NCBI GenBank assembly: GCA_002687495.1
Contig: NZAJ01000066.1
Span: forward strand, 1 to 64,000
Source of the DNA: Micavibrio sp.
GTDB taxonomy: Bacteria > Pseudomonadota > Alphaproteobacteria > Micavibrionales > Micavibrionaceae
Length of the DNA: 64,000 bases
Direction of reading: 5' to 3'
Position 1 is the stretch's first letter. Each line of letters starts with the position of its first letter. The notes under the pieces are model-generated. The model saw only the letters and a program-made list of their open reading frames with translations, made no database searches and was not told where the DNA came from. The position numbers and the translations under genes are program-made. This document shows, one piece after another, positions 35,667 to 44,776 of the stretch.

Positions 35667-37733
35667 ATGGCAAAAACGAAAAAAACAAACACCTCGCGTA
35701 AAACTAAGAGCAAAAGCAGCCCCACAAAACGTAAAGGCAGCGCAAAAAAGACAACAGCTAAAAAAACAACGCGTAAGAGAAAAACCAAAAAGCCTTCATT
35801 ATTCAAAAGGCTCATAAAATGGCTTTTCGTGCTTGGGCTATGGGGCGCCATCATCCTGACAGCGATCATAGCATACTATGCAAGCGATCTGCCTGACATC
35901 ACTGAGAACGCAACATTTGATCGCCGCCGCGCCATCATCGTCAAAGACAGAAGCGGTGACATCATCGCCCGCTACGGTGATATCGTCGGCAATAAAGTCG
36001 GCATAGAAGACATCCCGCCTTACCTTGTACAAGCCGTTCTCGCCATTGAAGATCGCCGCTTTTATCATCATCCGGGCATTGACCCGATCGGCCTAGCCCG
36101 CGCTATGGCCGTTAATGCGAAAGCAGGCTCCGTCGTTCAGGGCGGCTCCACTATTACGCAACAGCTTGCCAAGAACCTCTTCCTTTCCAGAGAGCGCACC
36201 TTAAAGCGTAAAATCCAAGAAGCCCTGCTCGCCCTATGGCTAGAATATGAGCTTACAAAAGATGAAATCCTCACCGCTTACCTAAACCGCGTCTATCTCG
36301 GCTCAGGTACATATGGCGTAGATGCTGCAGCAAGGCTCTACTTCCACGAGCCTGTACAAAACCTCTCATTAAATGAATGCGCAACAATTGCTGGCCTTCT
36401 AAAAGCTCCATCAAGATACGCACCGAACCGTAACCCTAGCCTCTCAAAGCAGCGTGCACAGGTCGTTCTAACGGCAATGGTCGATGCAGGATACATCACT
36501 GAGGATCAAGCAACAGGCGAGTCTAAACTACCACCAAAGCCAATCCAAAAACCAACTAATGAGCTAACAAGCCGTTTCTATAGTGACTGGATTGTTGATC
36601 AATTAAATGATTTGATCGGCACCCCTGAAGAAGACCTCATCATTGAAACCACGCTGGATAGCGACATACAAGATAAAGCGACCATAGCCATAGACACGAC
36701 GATTGGCCGCTTCGGTGCAGAAAAACATATGAGCCAAGGCGCATTCATTGCTATGCGCCCCGATGGAGAAGTGCTCGCAATCGTCGGCGGGCGTAACTAT
36801 TCCCGCAGCCAATTTAACCGTGCAACACAATCACTTAGACCACCCGGCTCATCCTTTAAACCTATTCTATATCTCACCGCTTTAGAAAAAGGCTGGGATA
36901 TTGACGACACCATCATGGACGAGCCCATCACAGATTCTAAATACCAGCCCAAAAACTTTGGCGATAGATATTATGGTGAAGTCACACTCGAAGAAGCGAT
37001 GACTTACTCTCTCAACACCGCCGCTGTGCGCCTGATGAAAGAGCTTGGTACAGCACCTGTCATAAACTCAGCTAAACGCCTTGGCATCACTTCAGAGCTA
37101 CAACCAGACCTCTCCCTTGCCTTAGGCAGCTCTGGCGTCAGCCTCTTAGAAATGGCAAACGCCTATGCCATTTTCGCAAATGGCGGGCTACAAGTTCAGC
37201 CTTACGGCATATTGCGCATCACCAATAATGATGGTGAGCTTTACTATGAACGTCCAAATCAGCAAGCCCACACACGTGTTTTCAATAGCAGCAATATAAA
37301 TGACCTCACCCGCATGATGGGCAGCGTCATTGAATATGGTACAGGCCGCGGGGCAGCTATCGGTGTACCAATGGGCGGAAAGACTGGAACATCCAACGAA
37401 AGCCGCGATGCGCTATTCATGGGCTTCACACGCAATGTTGTCGGCGTTGTCTGGCTTGGTAATGATGATAACTCCTCAATGAAAGGCGTAACAGGTGGCT
37501 CCTACCCTGCGCGCATATGGGCAGAAGTTATAGCGGAAGCGAATAAACGCTACACCGCAACGCCGCTTCATGATAACCAAGCGCGCCCATCTGCTTTTGG
37601 CCGCTTAATCGAAAATCTAATTTTTGGTGGAAGCAATGACGAGCCGCAACAAGAGCGTTTCATTCCACGCGAAGAGATAGAACGCCGTGGCGGAGAACTT
37701 GAAGCACCAAGCTCTTACCAGCTCAATGATTAA
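35667..37733 (+). CDS. Class A penicillin-binding protein (PBP1A family)
   Basis: Bifunctional cell-wall enzyme of 688 residues. Residues 1-48 are a very lysine/threonine-rich cytoplasmic tail; one membrane helix (WLFVLGLWGAIILTAIIAYYA) follows. The glycosyltransferase 51 domain has AIEDRRFYHHPGIDPIGLAR, GGSTITQQLAKNLFL and ERTLKRKIQE. The transpeptidase domain has the nucleophile SSFK near residue 395, SLN in YSLNTAAVRLM and KTG in GGKTGTSNESRDALF near residue 571. The family normally polymerises and cross-links peptidoglycan. Shorter than E. coli PBP1A because the extra OB-like insert is absent. It overlaps the next, convergent gene by four bases. Confidence 0.96.
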   Translation: MAKTKKTNTSRKTKSKSSPTKRKGSAKKTTAKKTTRKRKTKKPSLFKRLIKWLFVLGLWGAIILTAIIAYYASDLPDITENATFDRRRAIIVKDRSGDIIARYGDIVGNKVGIEDIPPYLVQAVLAIEDRRFYHHPGIDPIGLARAMAVNAKAGSVVQGGSTITQQLAKNLFLSRERTLKRKIQEALLALWLEYELTKDEILTAYLNRVYLGSGTYGVDAAARLYFHEPVQNLSLNECATIAGLLKAPSRYAPNRNPSLSKQRAQVVLTAMVDAGYITEDQATGESKLPPKPIQKPTNELTSRFYSDWIVDQLNDLIGTPEEDLIIETTLDSDIQDKATIAIDTTIGRFGAEKHMSQGAFIAMRPDGEVLAIVGGRNYSRSQFNRATQSLRPPGSSFKPILYLTALEKGWDIDDTIMDEPITDSKYQPKNFGDRYYGEVTLEEAMTYSLNTAAVRLMKELGTAPVINSAKRLGITSELQPDLSLALGSSGVSLLEMANAYAIFANGGLQVQPYGILRITNNDGELYYERPNQQAHTRVFNSSNINDLTRMMGSVIEYGTGRGAAIGVPMGGKTGTSNESRDALFMGFTRNVVGVVWLGNDDNSSMKGVTGGSYPARIWAEVIAEANKRYTATPLHDNQARPSAFGRLIENLIFGGSNDEPQQERFIPREEIERRGGELEAPSSYQLND

Positions 37734-38203
37734 GCGCTCATCATCAAATCGAGCAACGGATAACCTGTAGAGCCGCTAGCGCCCCCTTGCACGTTAGCCG
37801 CCCCATCATGTGAACAAGAGAGATCGTCATGATCATCATCCTGATAGCGGCTCCAGAATAAACGCAGCTCTTCTAATGCCGCATTCGGCCCAGCAACATC
37901 CCAACCTGAATGCTTCAACGCCGTATCCGCATAACTCAAAAAACTAGCCGGGAAGGCTTTACGCGGTGCCCTTAACCCCAAATTAACGAGCACTTTGCCA
38001 ACATGTGCATCAGAACAATCAAGCATATCTGCGGTAAATTGAATTGCAGACAAAATCCGTAATATTCTGCGTGAGGTCGGTATACATCTCATATGCCGCA
38101 TGAAACGCACATAAATATCCATATCCTCTGCGGCCGTTTTTTCCGGCGGCAAAGGCATGAGTAAATTATCCGTTCCATCCAGTGCATAATTGATCTGTGC
38201 CAT
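37730..38203 (-). CDS. Hypothetical protein
   Basis: Not recognised. A soluble protein of 157 residues. Residues 25-90 are helical (DIYVRFMRHMRCIPTSRRILRIL; TADMLDCSDAHVGKVLVNLG), and the second segment could be a helix-turn-helix, which is weak evidence for DNA binding. The C-terminal 45 residues are acidic and Gly/Ser-rich. GGGAGGG lies five bases before the ATG, a very strong ribosome binding site. Its stop codon overlaps the end of the convergent penicillin-binding protein gene by four bases. Confidence 0.65.
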   Translation of the reverse strand: MAQINYALDGTDNLLMPLPPEKTAAEDMDIYVRFMRHMRCIPTSRRILRILSAIQFTADMLDCSDAHVGKVLVNLGLRAPRKAFPASFLSYADTALKHSGWDVAGPNAALEELRLFWSRYQDDDHDDLSCSHDGAANVQGGASGSTGYPLLDLMMSA

Positions 38204-38476
38204 GTTGAACCCTCCCAGCTTAGGTGGTTTGTGTGTGAGAAATAACGAAAATCATCGCTATATCTCCAGCTTGTCTTTCAATGCTTAATGAAAGATTAAG
38301 ACGCACAATCTGGCTTTGCAAGAAAATGAAGCAAGCTATTGATATAGCTTTATAGATTCGACTTATACACAAAATGAAGCGCGCAAGCCCTGCCATACAA
38401 AATCAAAGAAAATCGTAAAAAAATGAGGGATTCCAACGCCCTTTAACGCGAATCATCTCTAATAAATTGCATTGCT

Positions 38477-38911
38477 TTAGCGCGGGACAGCATTAACCGC
38501 CAGCTGATCAACACGCTCATTATCTGGATGACCAGCATGCCCCTTCACCCAATGAAACTTGATTTTATGCTGAACGACCAGCTCATCAATCTGCATCCAT
38601 AGATCTTGATTTTTAACAGGCTTCTTCGCCGCAGTCTTCCAGCCGCGTGCCTTCCAACCCGCCAGCCATTCCTCAATACCCTGCATCACATATTTACTAT
38701 CCGTATAAAGATCAATCTCTTTACCCTGCCCTTTAAGCGCTTCCAACGCCTTAATCACAGCCATCATCTCCATACGGTTATTGGTTGTTTCATCCTCACC
38801 GCCCGAAAGTTCTTTCTCATGACCATTCCAGCGCAGCAAAGCCCCCCAGCCGCCCGGCCCCGGATTTCCACTACACGCACCATCGGTATAAATCTCTATC
38901 TTGTTAGACAT
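38477..38911 (-). CDS. rnhA: Ribonuclease HI
   Basis: Degrades RNA in RNA-DNA hybrids. The protein has 144 residues. The catalytic carboxylates are Asp in [17 protein letters not shown], Glu in [14 protein letters not shown], Asp in [15 protein letters not shown] and the last Asp in [15 protein letters not shown], so the DEDD set is complete. The length and start are normal. The gene lies 15 bases downstream of a P-loop kinase gene on the same strand, probably in one transcript. Confidence 0.97.
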   Translation of the reverse strand: MSNKIEIYTDGACSGNPGPGGWGALLRWNGHEKELSGGEDETTNNRMEMMAVIKALEALKGQGKEIDLYTDSKYVMQGIEEWLAGWKARGWKTAAKKPVKNQDLWMQIDELVVQHKIKFHWVKGHAGHPDNERVDQLAVNAVPR

Positions 38912-38926
38912 GCCTCACCCATTTAC

Positions 38927-39679
38927 CTATAAAGCCTTCTCAATCACAGCCATCATTTCATCCGCCGTCTGCACATCCTGAAACTGATCCGCATAAATAC
39001 TGACCCCATAGCGATCTGCCAAAGATTGGTATTTTGATAAACGCGCTTCAAAGAGATAAGGAAAAACCCAGCGTAAAAAAGCCATAGGCTCAATCTCACC
39101 GACATCACTTAGATTGCGCTCCGCTAAATAAGCGTCAACACGCTCAAGCAAAAAGCCTCGCTCATAATAAAGCGGCTTAGGATAATCTAACGCCCTGCGT
39201 AAAATCTCATCATGATGCTCTGGCCTAACTTTCAAATATATAAACACGCTCTGACGCGCCAAAGCCTCGAGCTCCTCATCAGCCCCCAGCTCACAAATAG
39301 AGCCTGTGCTATCAATCACCACATTCTCATCACGCCCAGCAATAACACGCTCAGCCTCAATCAATGAGCGCACCTCTGCCTCTTTATAAAGATCTTGGCG
39401 ACGGCAAAACTCATCCATACCCAAGCCACCTTTAGAGACATTCCCCAATTGACCGATAAAACGAGATAAAGCAGAAATATCATCCGCGCTCATATCCTGA
39501 GCAAATGCGCCCAACTCTTCTACAAGATAGCGCGTCCCAATAAGGTAATCACAAGAATGGCAGTACCAGCCTTGCTTTTGCAGCAACTCCGATAGATAGG
39601 ATTTGCCAACCCCTGACATGCCAATCAAAGTAATGCTCTTTTTTGCGAGCGCCCTAAATTCATCCTTATTAAGTTTCAT
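38927..39679 (-). CDS. P-loop kinase-like protein, shikimate kinase-related
   Basis: Protein of 250 residues with Walker A GMSGVGKS near residue 20 (ITLIGMSGVGKSYLSELLQ) and a core resembling shikimate/gluconate kinases. However, the following sequence (YCHSCDYLIGTRYLVEELG) lacks the DxD substrate motif of true shikimate kinases, and ENVVIDSTGSICELG is the likely Walker B region. The C-terminal 80 residues are additional. It may phosphorylate or bind another small molecule. ATG 39679 is chosen; a TTG six codons earlier is in frame. Likely cotranscribed with rnhA. Confidence 0.75.
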   Translation of the reverse strand: MKLNKDEFRALAKKSITLIGMSGVGKSYLSELLQKQGWYCHSCDYLIGTRYLVEELGAFAQDMSADDISALSRFIGQLGNVSKGGLGMDEFCRRQDLYKEAEVRSLIEAERVIAGRDENVVIDSTGSICELGADEELEALARQSVFIYLKVRPEHHDEILRRALDYPKPLYYERGFLLERVDAYLAERNLSDVGEIEPMAFLRWVFPYLFEARLSKYQSLADRYGVSIYADQFQDVQTADEMMAVIEKAL

Positions 39680-39762
39680 GCCCGCGAACTTACCCAAAAG
39701 AGCGGCAAAAATAAAGCGTCAAGAAAGTGAAAGTCATGAATTCACGTTGATCAACTGAAGAA

Positions 39763-40536
39763 TTACCCCAAACCTGGCGTTTGCAAAACTAAAGGTACTT
39801 TAGGCTCAGTATTAATATCCATATCTTCAAAGAAACTGGGTCTGTGTTCTTGAATTTGTCGAATAAAGTCTTGAACATGACCTCGCCCATCTTCCGCATA
39901 TAAGATATCATGATAATGGTCAAAGAGCTCTTTAAATTCAGGGTTTTGCTTATAAGAGGCAATCAAATCATCATAATAATCAACATTATCTGCATTTTTG
40001 CCGCCAGGACTATGCGCATCCATATATTCTGAAAATTTTCCACCCGTCATTTCATTCATAGTATCTTCAAGATCATTCATCGCATTGTCGCGCTCATCTA
40101 GGCTCATATTAATGATAGAAATCAAATCTTGATTTTTCTCTATATAAGTATCAATTAATGCTTGTTTTTGCTCTTCAGTAAAATCATCCATTAACAAGGG
40201 CAAACTCTCCAGTTCACCAGACTTTATGCCCTCAACAAACCCGTTCACTTCTTGTTGCAAAGTAGCAGCTTCAATATCCTCCGGACTATCTACCGAAGTA
40301 TAGCCCCATTTTTTATATCTTTCCCGCTCACACACCTCTTGGGAAAAGCTCATTTTTACTGTCGTCTCATCAGTATTGTAAATAAAGGTGTTTGTATAAC
40401 CATGCTCATGGGCCATTCGAGAGAAAATCTCACGATCTATCCCGACAGCCGCCATCTCCTCATACGTAAAAGAGCCATCCTCTATAACTTCCAGAAATTT
40501 CTCTAAATTATCAAAATAGTCTTCTTCGTACCCCAT
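39763..40536 (-). CDS. Hypothetical acidic protein
   Basis: Not recognised. From ATG 40536 (GAGGAG just upstream) the protein has 257 residues. It is acidic and largely helical (YFDNLEKFLEVIEDGSFTYEEM; DERDNAMNDLEDTMNEM), with a probable disordered tail ending EPKVPLVLQTPGLG. There is no signal peptide or membrane segment. It lies between ispH and the kinase gene on the same strand. Its composition is similar to the other orphan acidic proteins in the window (12703-13452, 49573-50922), but I see no shared motif. Confidence 0.65.
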   Translation of the reverse strand: MGYEEDYFDNLEKFLEVIEDGSFTYEEMAAVGIDREIFSRMAHEHGYTNTFIYNTDETTVKMSFSQEVCERERYKKWGYTSVDSPEDIEAATLQQEVNGFVEGIKSGELESLPLLMDDFTEEQKQALIDTYIEKNQDLISIINMSLDERDNAMNDLEDTMNEMTGGKFSEYMDAHSPGGKNADNVDYYDDLIASYKQNPEFKELFDHYHDILYAEDGRGHVQDFIRQIQEHRPSFFEDMDINTEPKVPLVLQTPGLG

Positions 40537-40603
40537 AGAACTCCTCATTTGTGAGAAAATCTTATAGAAGAATATTTAAGATGAAGTTAATATAAAAAAT
40601 AAA

Positions 40604-40621
40604 GTCTTAAGCGCTTAAGAC
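40604..40621 (-). terminator. Palindromic terminator overlapping the ispH stop codon
   Basis: GTCTTAAGCGCTTAAGAC is a perfect 18-base palindrome that contains the ispH stop codon TAA. On the minus strand it is followed by TTTATTTTTTATATT, a good T-tract. Confidence 0.75.
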
Positions 40622-41566
40622 CTTTGGCACTTTGAAATTCACATTTTCTTTAGTGATCGCAACTTCTTTGATGCTGACCTCATAGCGCGCTCTAGCCGCT
40701 TCAATCACCTCATCGACCAACACTTCAGGCGCCGAAGCCCCTGCAGTAATGCCAAGCACACGCACGCCTTTAAACCAGTTCCAATCAATATCGCCAGCGC
40801 GCTGGACTAACATTGCCTGCTCACAGCCATGCAAACGCGCAACCTCTACCAAACGATTAGAGTTAGAGCTATTTGGCGCGCCCAGCACAATCATCGCATC
40901 AGCTTCCTCTGCAATTGCCTTCACCGCAGCCTGACGGTTTGTCGTCGCATAACAAATATCTTCCTTATGTGGCCCAACTATATTCGGAAAACGCGCATTA
41001 AGCGCCTCGACAATACTGGCCGTATCATCAACAGATAAAGTTGTCTGCGTACAAAACGCTAGATTATCCGGATCATCAACCTCTAGGCTCGCAACATCTT
41101 CAACCGTTTCCACAAGCAACACAGCCCCTACAGGCAATTGCCCCATCGTGCCAATAACTTCCGGATGGCCTTTATGCCCAATAAGCACGATCTGATGCCC
41201 TTGCGCATGATGACGCTCCGCCTCACGATGCACCTTACTCACCAAAGGGCATGTCGCATCGATATAAAACATGTTCCGCGCCTCAGCATCCTCAGGCACT
41301 GCCTTAGCCACACCATGCGCAGAAAAAATAACCGGGCATTCATAATGCTCTAGCGGAATTTCTTCAAGTTCCTCAACAAAAACTGCGCCCTTATCACGCA
41401 GAGAATCAACCACAAATTTGTTATGCACAATTTCGTGACGCACATAAACAGGCGCCCCATATTTTTCAAGTGCCAGCTCAACGATTTGTATAGCGCGGTC
41501 TACACCGGCACAAAAGCCACGCGGCGCTGCTAATAATAATGTTAATGCTGATTTAGCTGTGTCCAT
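40607..41566 (-). CDS. ispH: 4-hydroxy-3-methylbut-2-enyl diphosphate reductase
   Basis: Last enzyme of the MEP isoprenoid pathway: reduces HMBPP to IPP and DMAPP with an iron-sulfur cluster. The protein has 319 residues. Cluster cysteines are in [26 protein letters not shown] and near residue 205 in [12 protein letters not shown]. Substrate-binding [26 protein letters not shown] and [15 protein letters not shown] are all present. The pathway's first enzyme (dxs) and the prenyl synthase (ispA) are also in the window but not in the same operon. A lipoprotein gene diverges from it. Confidence 0.98.
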   Translation of the reverse strand: MDTAKSALTLLLAAPRGFCAGVDRAIQIVELALEKYGAPVYVRHEIVHNKFVVDSLRDKGAVFVEELEEIPLEHYECPVIFSAHGVAKAVPEDAEARNMFYIDATCPLVSKVHREAERHHAQGHQIVLIGHKGHPEVIGTMGQLPVGAVLLVETVEDVASLEVDDPDNLAFCTQTTLSVDDTASIVEALNARFPNIVGPHKEDICYATTNRQAAVKAIAEEADAMIVLGAPNSSNSNRLVEVARLHGCEQAMLVQRAGDIDWNWFKGVRVLGITAGASAPEVLVDEVIEAARARYEVSIKEVAITKENVNFKVPKVLSA

Positions 41567-41646
41567 CTTCTTTTACACCCTTGCCTTTTGCGGGGCATAT
41601 CCGCTATCTTCTGATGCATTACTCATATATAGAAGCTCGAGGAAAA

Positions 41647-42318
41647 ATGAAACCCTTAAGATATTTGGTTATCGCCATCGGCATATTATCTTTAGCGGCA
41701 TGCCAGACTATGGACGGCATTTTAGAAGACTTCGACTCCCTTCAGCTTCCAGCCCTTATGAGCGGTGAGGATAGTGCCGACAACCTCACCTATAGCGGAC
41801 ATTGCCCAGCCGTTGATAAAATGCACGAGCTCTCCATGCTCAGCGAGTTCACAAACCCTAGCGACCCGTCAGAAGAAAACCTCATCTCACGCGCGGCAAT
41901 CGCTAATCTTGAGACAACATGTAACTATGATGAGCGCTCTGTAACTGTCGATCTCAAAATGACATTTGACGGGATTTTAGGCCCGCGCGGTCGTTCATCT
42001 GAAAACGACAAGCCATTCTACTCTTACCCATTCTTCATCGCGATAGCTGAAAATAATGGCCGCATCTTAGCAAAAGAAATCTTCGCAGCCTCAATGACAT
42101 ATGACCGCGGCGAAAATCGTCACACCTACTATGAGAATATGCGCCAAATCATCCCGCTTGAATATCGCGACCGTGGCAACCGCTATAAAATCATTATCGG
42201 CTTTCAGCTTAGCCCTGATCAGCTAGCCTATAACCGCAGACAAATCCGCAATAAAAAAGCCAGCGCGCAAACTATGGATACAACTGACGCAAATGCGCCA
42301 ACACCGCTTACACCATAA
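41647..42318 (+). CDS. Predicted lipoprotein
   Basis: Starts at ATG 41647 with GAGG upstream and has 223 residues. A signal peptide MKPLRYLVIAIGILS precedes the lipobox LAAC at residues 16-19, so lipidation of Cys19 is expected. The mature part contains a beta-rich domain (ATTCNYDERSVTVDLKMTFDGILGPRG and FFIAIAENNGRILAKEIF) and a polar tail. I do not recognise the family. It is divergent from ispH, whose start lies 80 bases away. The upstream in-frame start at 41581 is not supported. Confidence 0.8.
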   Translation: MKPLRYLVIAIGILSLAACQTMDGILEDFDSLQLPALMSGEDSADNLTYSGHCPAVDKMHELSMLSEFTNPSDPSEENLISRAAIANLETTCNYDERSVTVDLKMTFDGILGPRGRSSENDKPFYSYPFFIAIAENNGRILAKEIFAASMTYDRGENRHTYYENMRQIIPLEYRDRGNRYKIIIGFQLSPDQLAYNRRQIRNKKASAQTMDTTDANAPTPLTP

Positions 42319-42415
42319 GTTAACGCATTAAGCTAAGGGCAATAAAAGACTTGCGCTTAAAGCCCGCTCAGCTTAAAAACCAGTTAAGCGAACAGATTTA
42401 AAAAAAGCAAAAACC

Positions 42416-43042
42416 ATGGATTTAAAATCAAAAAAAGCAGAATTCCACACGCCAAAAAACGAAGTCAGCGCCCTGAACTACTGGCAGGAAACGCGCGACA
42501 CCCATATTGCTGTGGCACAAGAAATGTTCGAAACACAATTCGAAGCCTTTGATAAGCTCGTCGACACAGCCGTCGAAGCGATCAAGCGCGGCAACAAAAT
42601 CATCATGTTCGGCAATGGTGGCTCCGCCTCAGACGCACAGCACATCGTCGCTGAAATGTCGATCAAGCTTAAAAAAGAACGCTCACCAATCGCAGCCCTA
42701 TCACTATCCTTGGACGCAAGTGCAATTACCGCCTGCGCTAACGATTTCGGCTTTGACGAGATTTTCTCTCGCCAGATCAGAACCTTGGGTTATGAAGGCG
42801 ATATCGCTATCGGCCTCTCCACATCTGGCAATTCAGAAAACATCCTCAAAGGCTTGAAAAAAGCAAAGCGCATGGGCATGACATGCGTAGGCTTCACTGG
42901 CAAAACAGGCGGAAAAATGCCGCCACTTTGCGACATCATACTCCATGTCCCACATACTGACCCGGGCCGCATCCAAGAAATGCACATCACGCTCGGCCAT
43001 ATGTTCGTCGGCGTCTTAGAGCAAAAGCTAGGGTTGGTTTAA
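42416..43042 (+). CDS. gmhA: Phosphoheptose isomerase
   Basis: SIS-domain enzyme converting sedoheptulose 7-phosphate to glycero-manno-heptose 7-phosphate for lipopolysaccharide. The protein has 208 residues. Motifs are FGNGGSASDAQHIVAEM near residue 64, ALSLSLDASAITACANDFGF, LSTSGNSENILKG and the active-site end GRIQEMHITLGHMFVGVLE. A stretch of about 20 N-terminal residues is longer than E. coli GmhA. No Shine-Dalgarno precedes the ATG. A hairpin overlaps its stop codon. It may act in heptose synthesis or, in organisms lacking it, in related sugar pathways; no other heptose gene is here. Confidence 0.95.
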   Translation: MDLKSKKAEFHTPKNEVSALNYWQETRDTHIAVAQEMFETQFEAFDKLVDTAVEAIKRGNKIIMFGNGGSASDAQHIVAEMSIKLKKERSPIAALSLSLDASAITACANDFGFDEIFSRQIRTLGYEGDIAIGLSTSGNSENILKGLKKAKRMGMTCVGFTGKTGGKMPPLCDIILHVPHTDPGRIQEMHITLGHMFVGVLEQKLGLV

Positions 43043-43060
43043 GGCCCAACCCTCAATTTT
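43030..43060 (+). terminator. Hairpin overlapping the gmhA stop codon
   Basis: AGGGTTGG at 43030-43037 and CCAACCCT at 43046-43053 form a perfect stem whose loop contains the TAA stop; CAATTTTA follows. Confidence 0.65.
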
Positions 43061-43073
43061 ATGAAAAAAGCCC

Positions 43074-43101
43074 TTGAAATATTATCTGAGGGCGCTATGT
43101 T
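43074..43101 (+). promoter_or_regulatory. Candidate promoter of the GNAT-like gene
   Basis: TTGAAA at 43074-43079 and TATGTT at 43096-43101 are 16 bases apart, upstream of the ATG at 43156. Confidence 0.45.
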
Positions 43102-43155
43102 CCCCCTCACGGTAATAGAGACAATAACAAAAAACGGTTTTTAAAAAACAAATCA

Positions 43156-43674
43156 ATGACACTGACATCAACATTCAAACCTCTCGCAGGTATTGAATTC
43201 GCGCGTAACTACACAACTTTCGCAAACACAATCAAAACAAACCCTGAAAATCACTACATCATAAAGTCTGATGAAAAAACACGCAAAGAACAGCAAGGCC
43301 CGCTTAAAAAAATAAGGGCAAGCTGGCGTGATATGAATCGTCACTATTATTTCATGTGTGATGAAGACGGCCTGCTCATCGGCGCTGCAAGCTTTAGACC
43401 ATCAACGATTGAGCAACATAAATACATCCTAGATGATATCGAAATTCACCCAGCATACCGCGATCAAAAAATAGAGCTTAGCCAAGCACTTTTTGATGCT
43501 GTAAAAAGATTCGCCGCCAATCATAATGCAGAGCTTATAGATAATAACGGTTATGCCGCCAAATTGAAGGCCTCTAGCATTGGACAAACGAGCATAGAAA
43601 ATCCAAGCACAGACATGACAGCAATTCCGCCTACGGTACCAAACGCTGAACAGCTATCTGCCGCCATAAAATAA
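43156..43674 (+). CDS. GNAT-like hypothetical protein with degenerate cofactor motif
   Basis: The protein has 172 residues. YYFMCDEDGLLIGAASFR followed by ILDDIEIHPAYRDQKIELSQALFDAVKRFA resembles the beta4-alpha3 core of GNAT acetyltransferases, but the acetyl-CoA pyrophosphate loop (R/Q-x-x-G-x-G/A) reads RDQKIELS and lacks the glycines. It may not be an active acetyltransferase. The C-terminal 45 residues are low-complexity (NPSTDMTAIPPTVPN). No Shine-Dalgarno precedes the ATG. It is unrelated by eye to the GNAT gene at 35108. Confidence 0.5.
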   Translation: MTLTSTFKPLAGIEFARNYTTFANTIKTNPENHYIIKSDEKTRKEQQGPLKKIRASWRDMNRHYYFMCDEDGLLIGAASFRPSTIEQHKYILDDIEIHPAYRDQKIELSQALFDAVKRFAANHNAELIDNNGYAAKLKASSIGQTSIENPSTDMTAIPPTVPNAEQLSAAIK

Positions 43675-43749
43675 TAGGCTTGAGTTTTAAAGATTTTTCC
43701 CCTTACAATAACTTTGTAAGACATGCAAAATATTAAGGGGATCAGATAG

Positions 43750-44388
43750 ATGGCTAAAATCATTTTAGTTGTATTATTTTTATTTGTGGCGCTCTATATG
43801 GCACGCCAACATCTGGGCGTAGAGCTACCTGTAAATGCGCCGCAAATATCCCTGCCTAAAATTAATTTAAATGCTCCCCAAAAAACGAGCTTTAAAAAGC
43901 CTGACTTCATCGGCAAGCCTATGGACTTAACGGCTGAGAATTTAACAACCCTTTACACAGACATCCCATGTGTTGATGGCCCTGAATATCTAGAATGGCA
44001 AATAGAACTCCTAGAGAAATATCATCATGATCGCTATATAGAAAAAGGAACCGTAACGACCATTCTTGGTAATCAATCCTCAACTAACAAATATAATTCA
44101 ACCAAAACGCAATTAATCAACGACTACAAGAAGGTTCTTGATCAAGGCGCAACTTGCCATTCACAAGATATAGAGATCACAAATATAGAAATTGAAAAAG
44201 ATCGCCCTATCGCACATGTTAAAGCGAGAAGTCAGGTATCACTCAAACTTCCAGCGGCCAGCGAAGGCGCACGCATGTATACAAATTTGTTAGCTGATTG
44301 CACAACAACCTTTATCCAAGGCGAAACACACCCCATCGCGACCAAACAAGAATGCGTTGCCACCGACCAAGTCACCTTTGGTCAATAA
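43750..44388 (+). CDS. Hypothetical secreted or membrane-anchored protein
   Basis: Not recognised. The protein has 212 residues. Residues 1-18 (MAKIILVVLFLFVALYMA) are a strongly hydrophobic signal anchor. A Pro/Asn/Lys linker follows, then a domain with four cysteines (DIPCVDG, ATCHSQD, ADCTTTF, QECVATD), suggesting disulfides in the periplasm. AAGGGG lies nine bases before the ATG. It is followed 76 bases later by xseB, which has its own promoter-like sequence. Confidence 0.7.
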   Translation: MAKIILVVLFLFVALYMARQHLGVELPVNAPQISLPKINLNAPQKTSFKKPDFIGKPMDLTAENLTTLYTDIPCVDGPEYLEWQIELLEKYHHDRYIEKGTVTTILGNQSSTNKYNSTKTQLINDYKKVLDQGATCHSQDIEITNIEIEKDRPIAHVKARSQVSLKLPAASEGARMYTNLLADCTTTFIQGETHPIATKQECVATDQVTFGQ

Positions 44389-44427
44389 AGCAGAGTAAAT
44401 TAAGTATAAAGCCACGCTAAACGCGCT

Positions 44428-44456
44428 TGTATAAAGCAAATCGCTAACGTATAATC
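44428..44456 (+). promoter_or_regulatory. Candidate xseB promoter implying a leaderless mRNA
   Basis: TATAAT at 44451-44456 ends seven bases before the xseB ATG (44464). TTGTAT at 44428-44433 is 17 bases upstream. Transcription is expected to start at about the ATG itself. Confidence 0.5.
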
Positions 44457-44463
44457 CAGCCTC

Positions 44464-44709
44464 ATGAGTGAAGCATTAAAAAATATCGACACAATGTCAT
44501 TTGAAGAATCTCTAGGCGAGCTAGAAAACATCGTGCGCTCACTAGAGAGCGGACAAGCCCCTTTAGAAAAATCTATCGAAAGCTATGAGCGCGGCATCGC
44601 GCTAAAAAAGCATTGCGAGAAAAAGCTCGGCGAAGCCCAAGCTAAAATTGAAAAAATCACGGCTGATAAAAGCGGCCAATTATCAACCCAGCCTCTAGAT
44701 GAGGCATAA
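44464..44709 (+). CDS. xseB: Exodeoxyribonuclease VII small subunit
   Basis: Small partner of XseA, 81 residues. [20 protein letters not shown] followed by [32 protein letters not shown] is the family signature. Its last residues DEA and the stop codon lie inside the second palindromic repeat element, so the repeat supplies the C-terminus. No Shine-Dalgarno is present; the promoter placement predicts a leaderless transcript. It is followed by ispA, the usual neighbour. Confidence 0.96.
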   Translation: MSEALKNIDTMSFEESLGELENIVRSLESGQAPLEKSIESYERGIALKKHCEKKLGEAQAKIEKITADKSGQLSTQPLDEA

Positions 44710-44760
44710 GGAGCGAAGTGTATAAATATACACGAGCAATCGAATAACAACGTAAGAAGA
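44701..44760. repeat. Short interspersed palindromic repeat, copy 2
   Basis: GAGGC at 44701, palindrome GTGTATA-AA-TATACAC at 44718-44733, AACAACG at 44746. Spacing to the palindrome is 17 bases as in the other copies. It covers the end of xseB and the xseB-ispA gap. Confidence 0.7.
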
Positions 44761-44776
44761 CAATTTAGGAAAAAAA

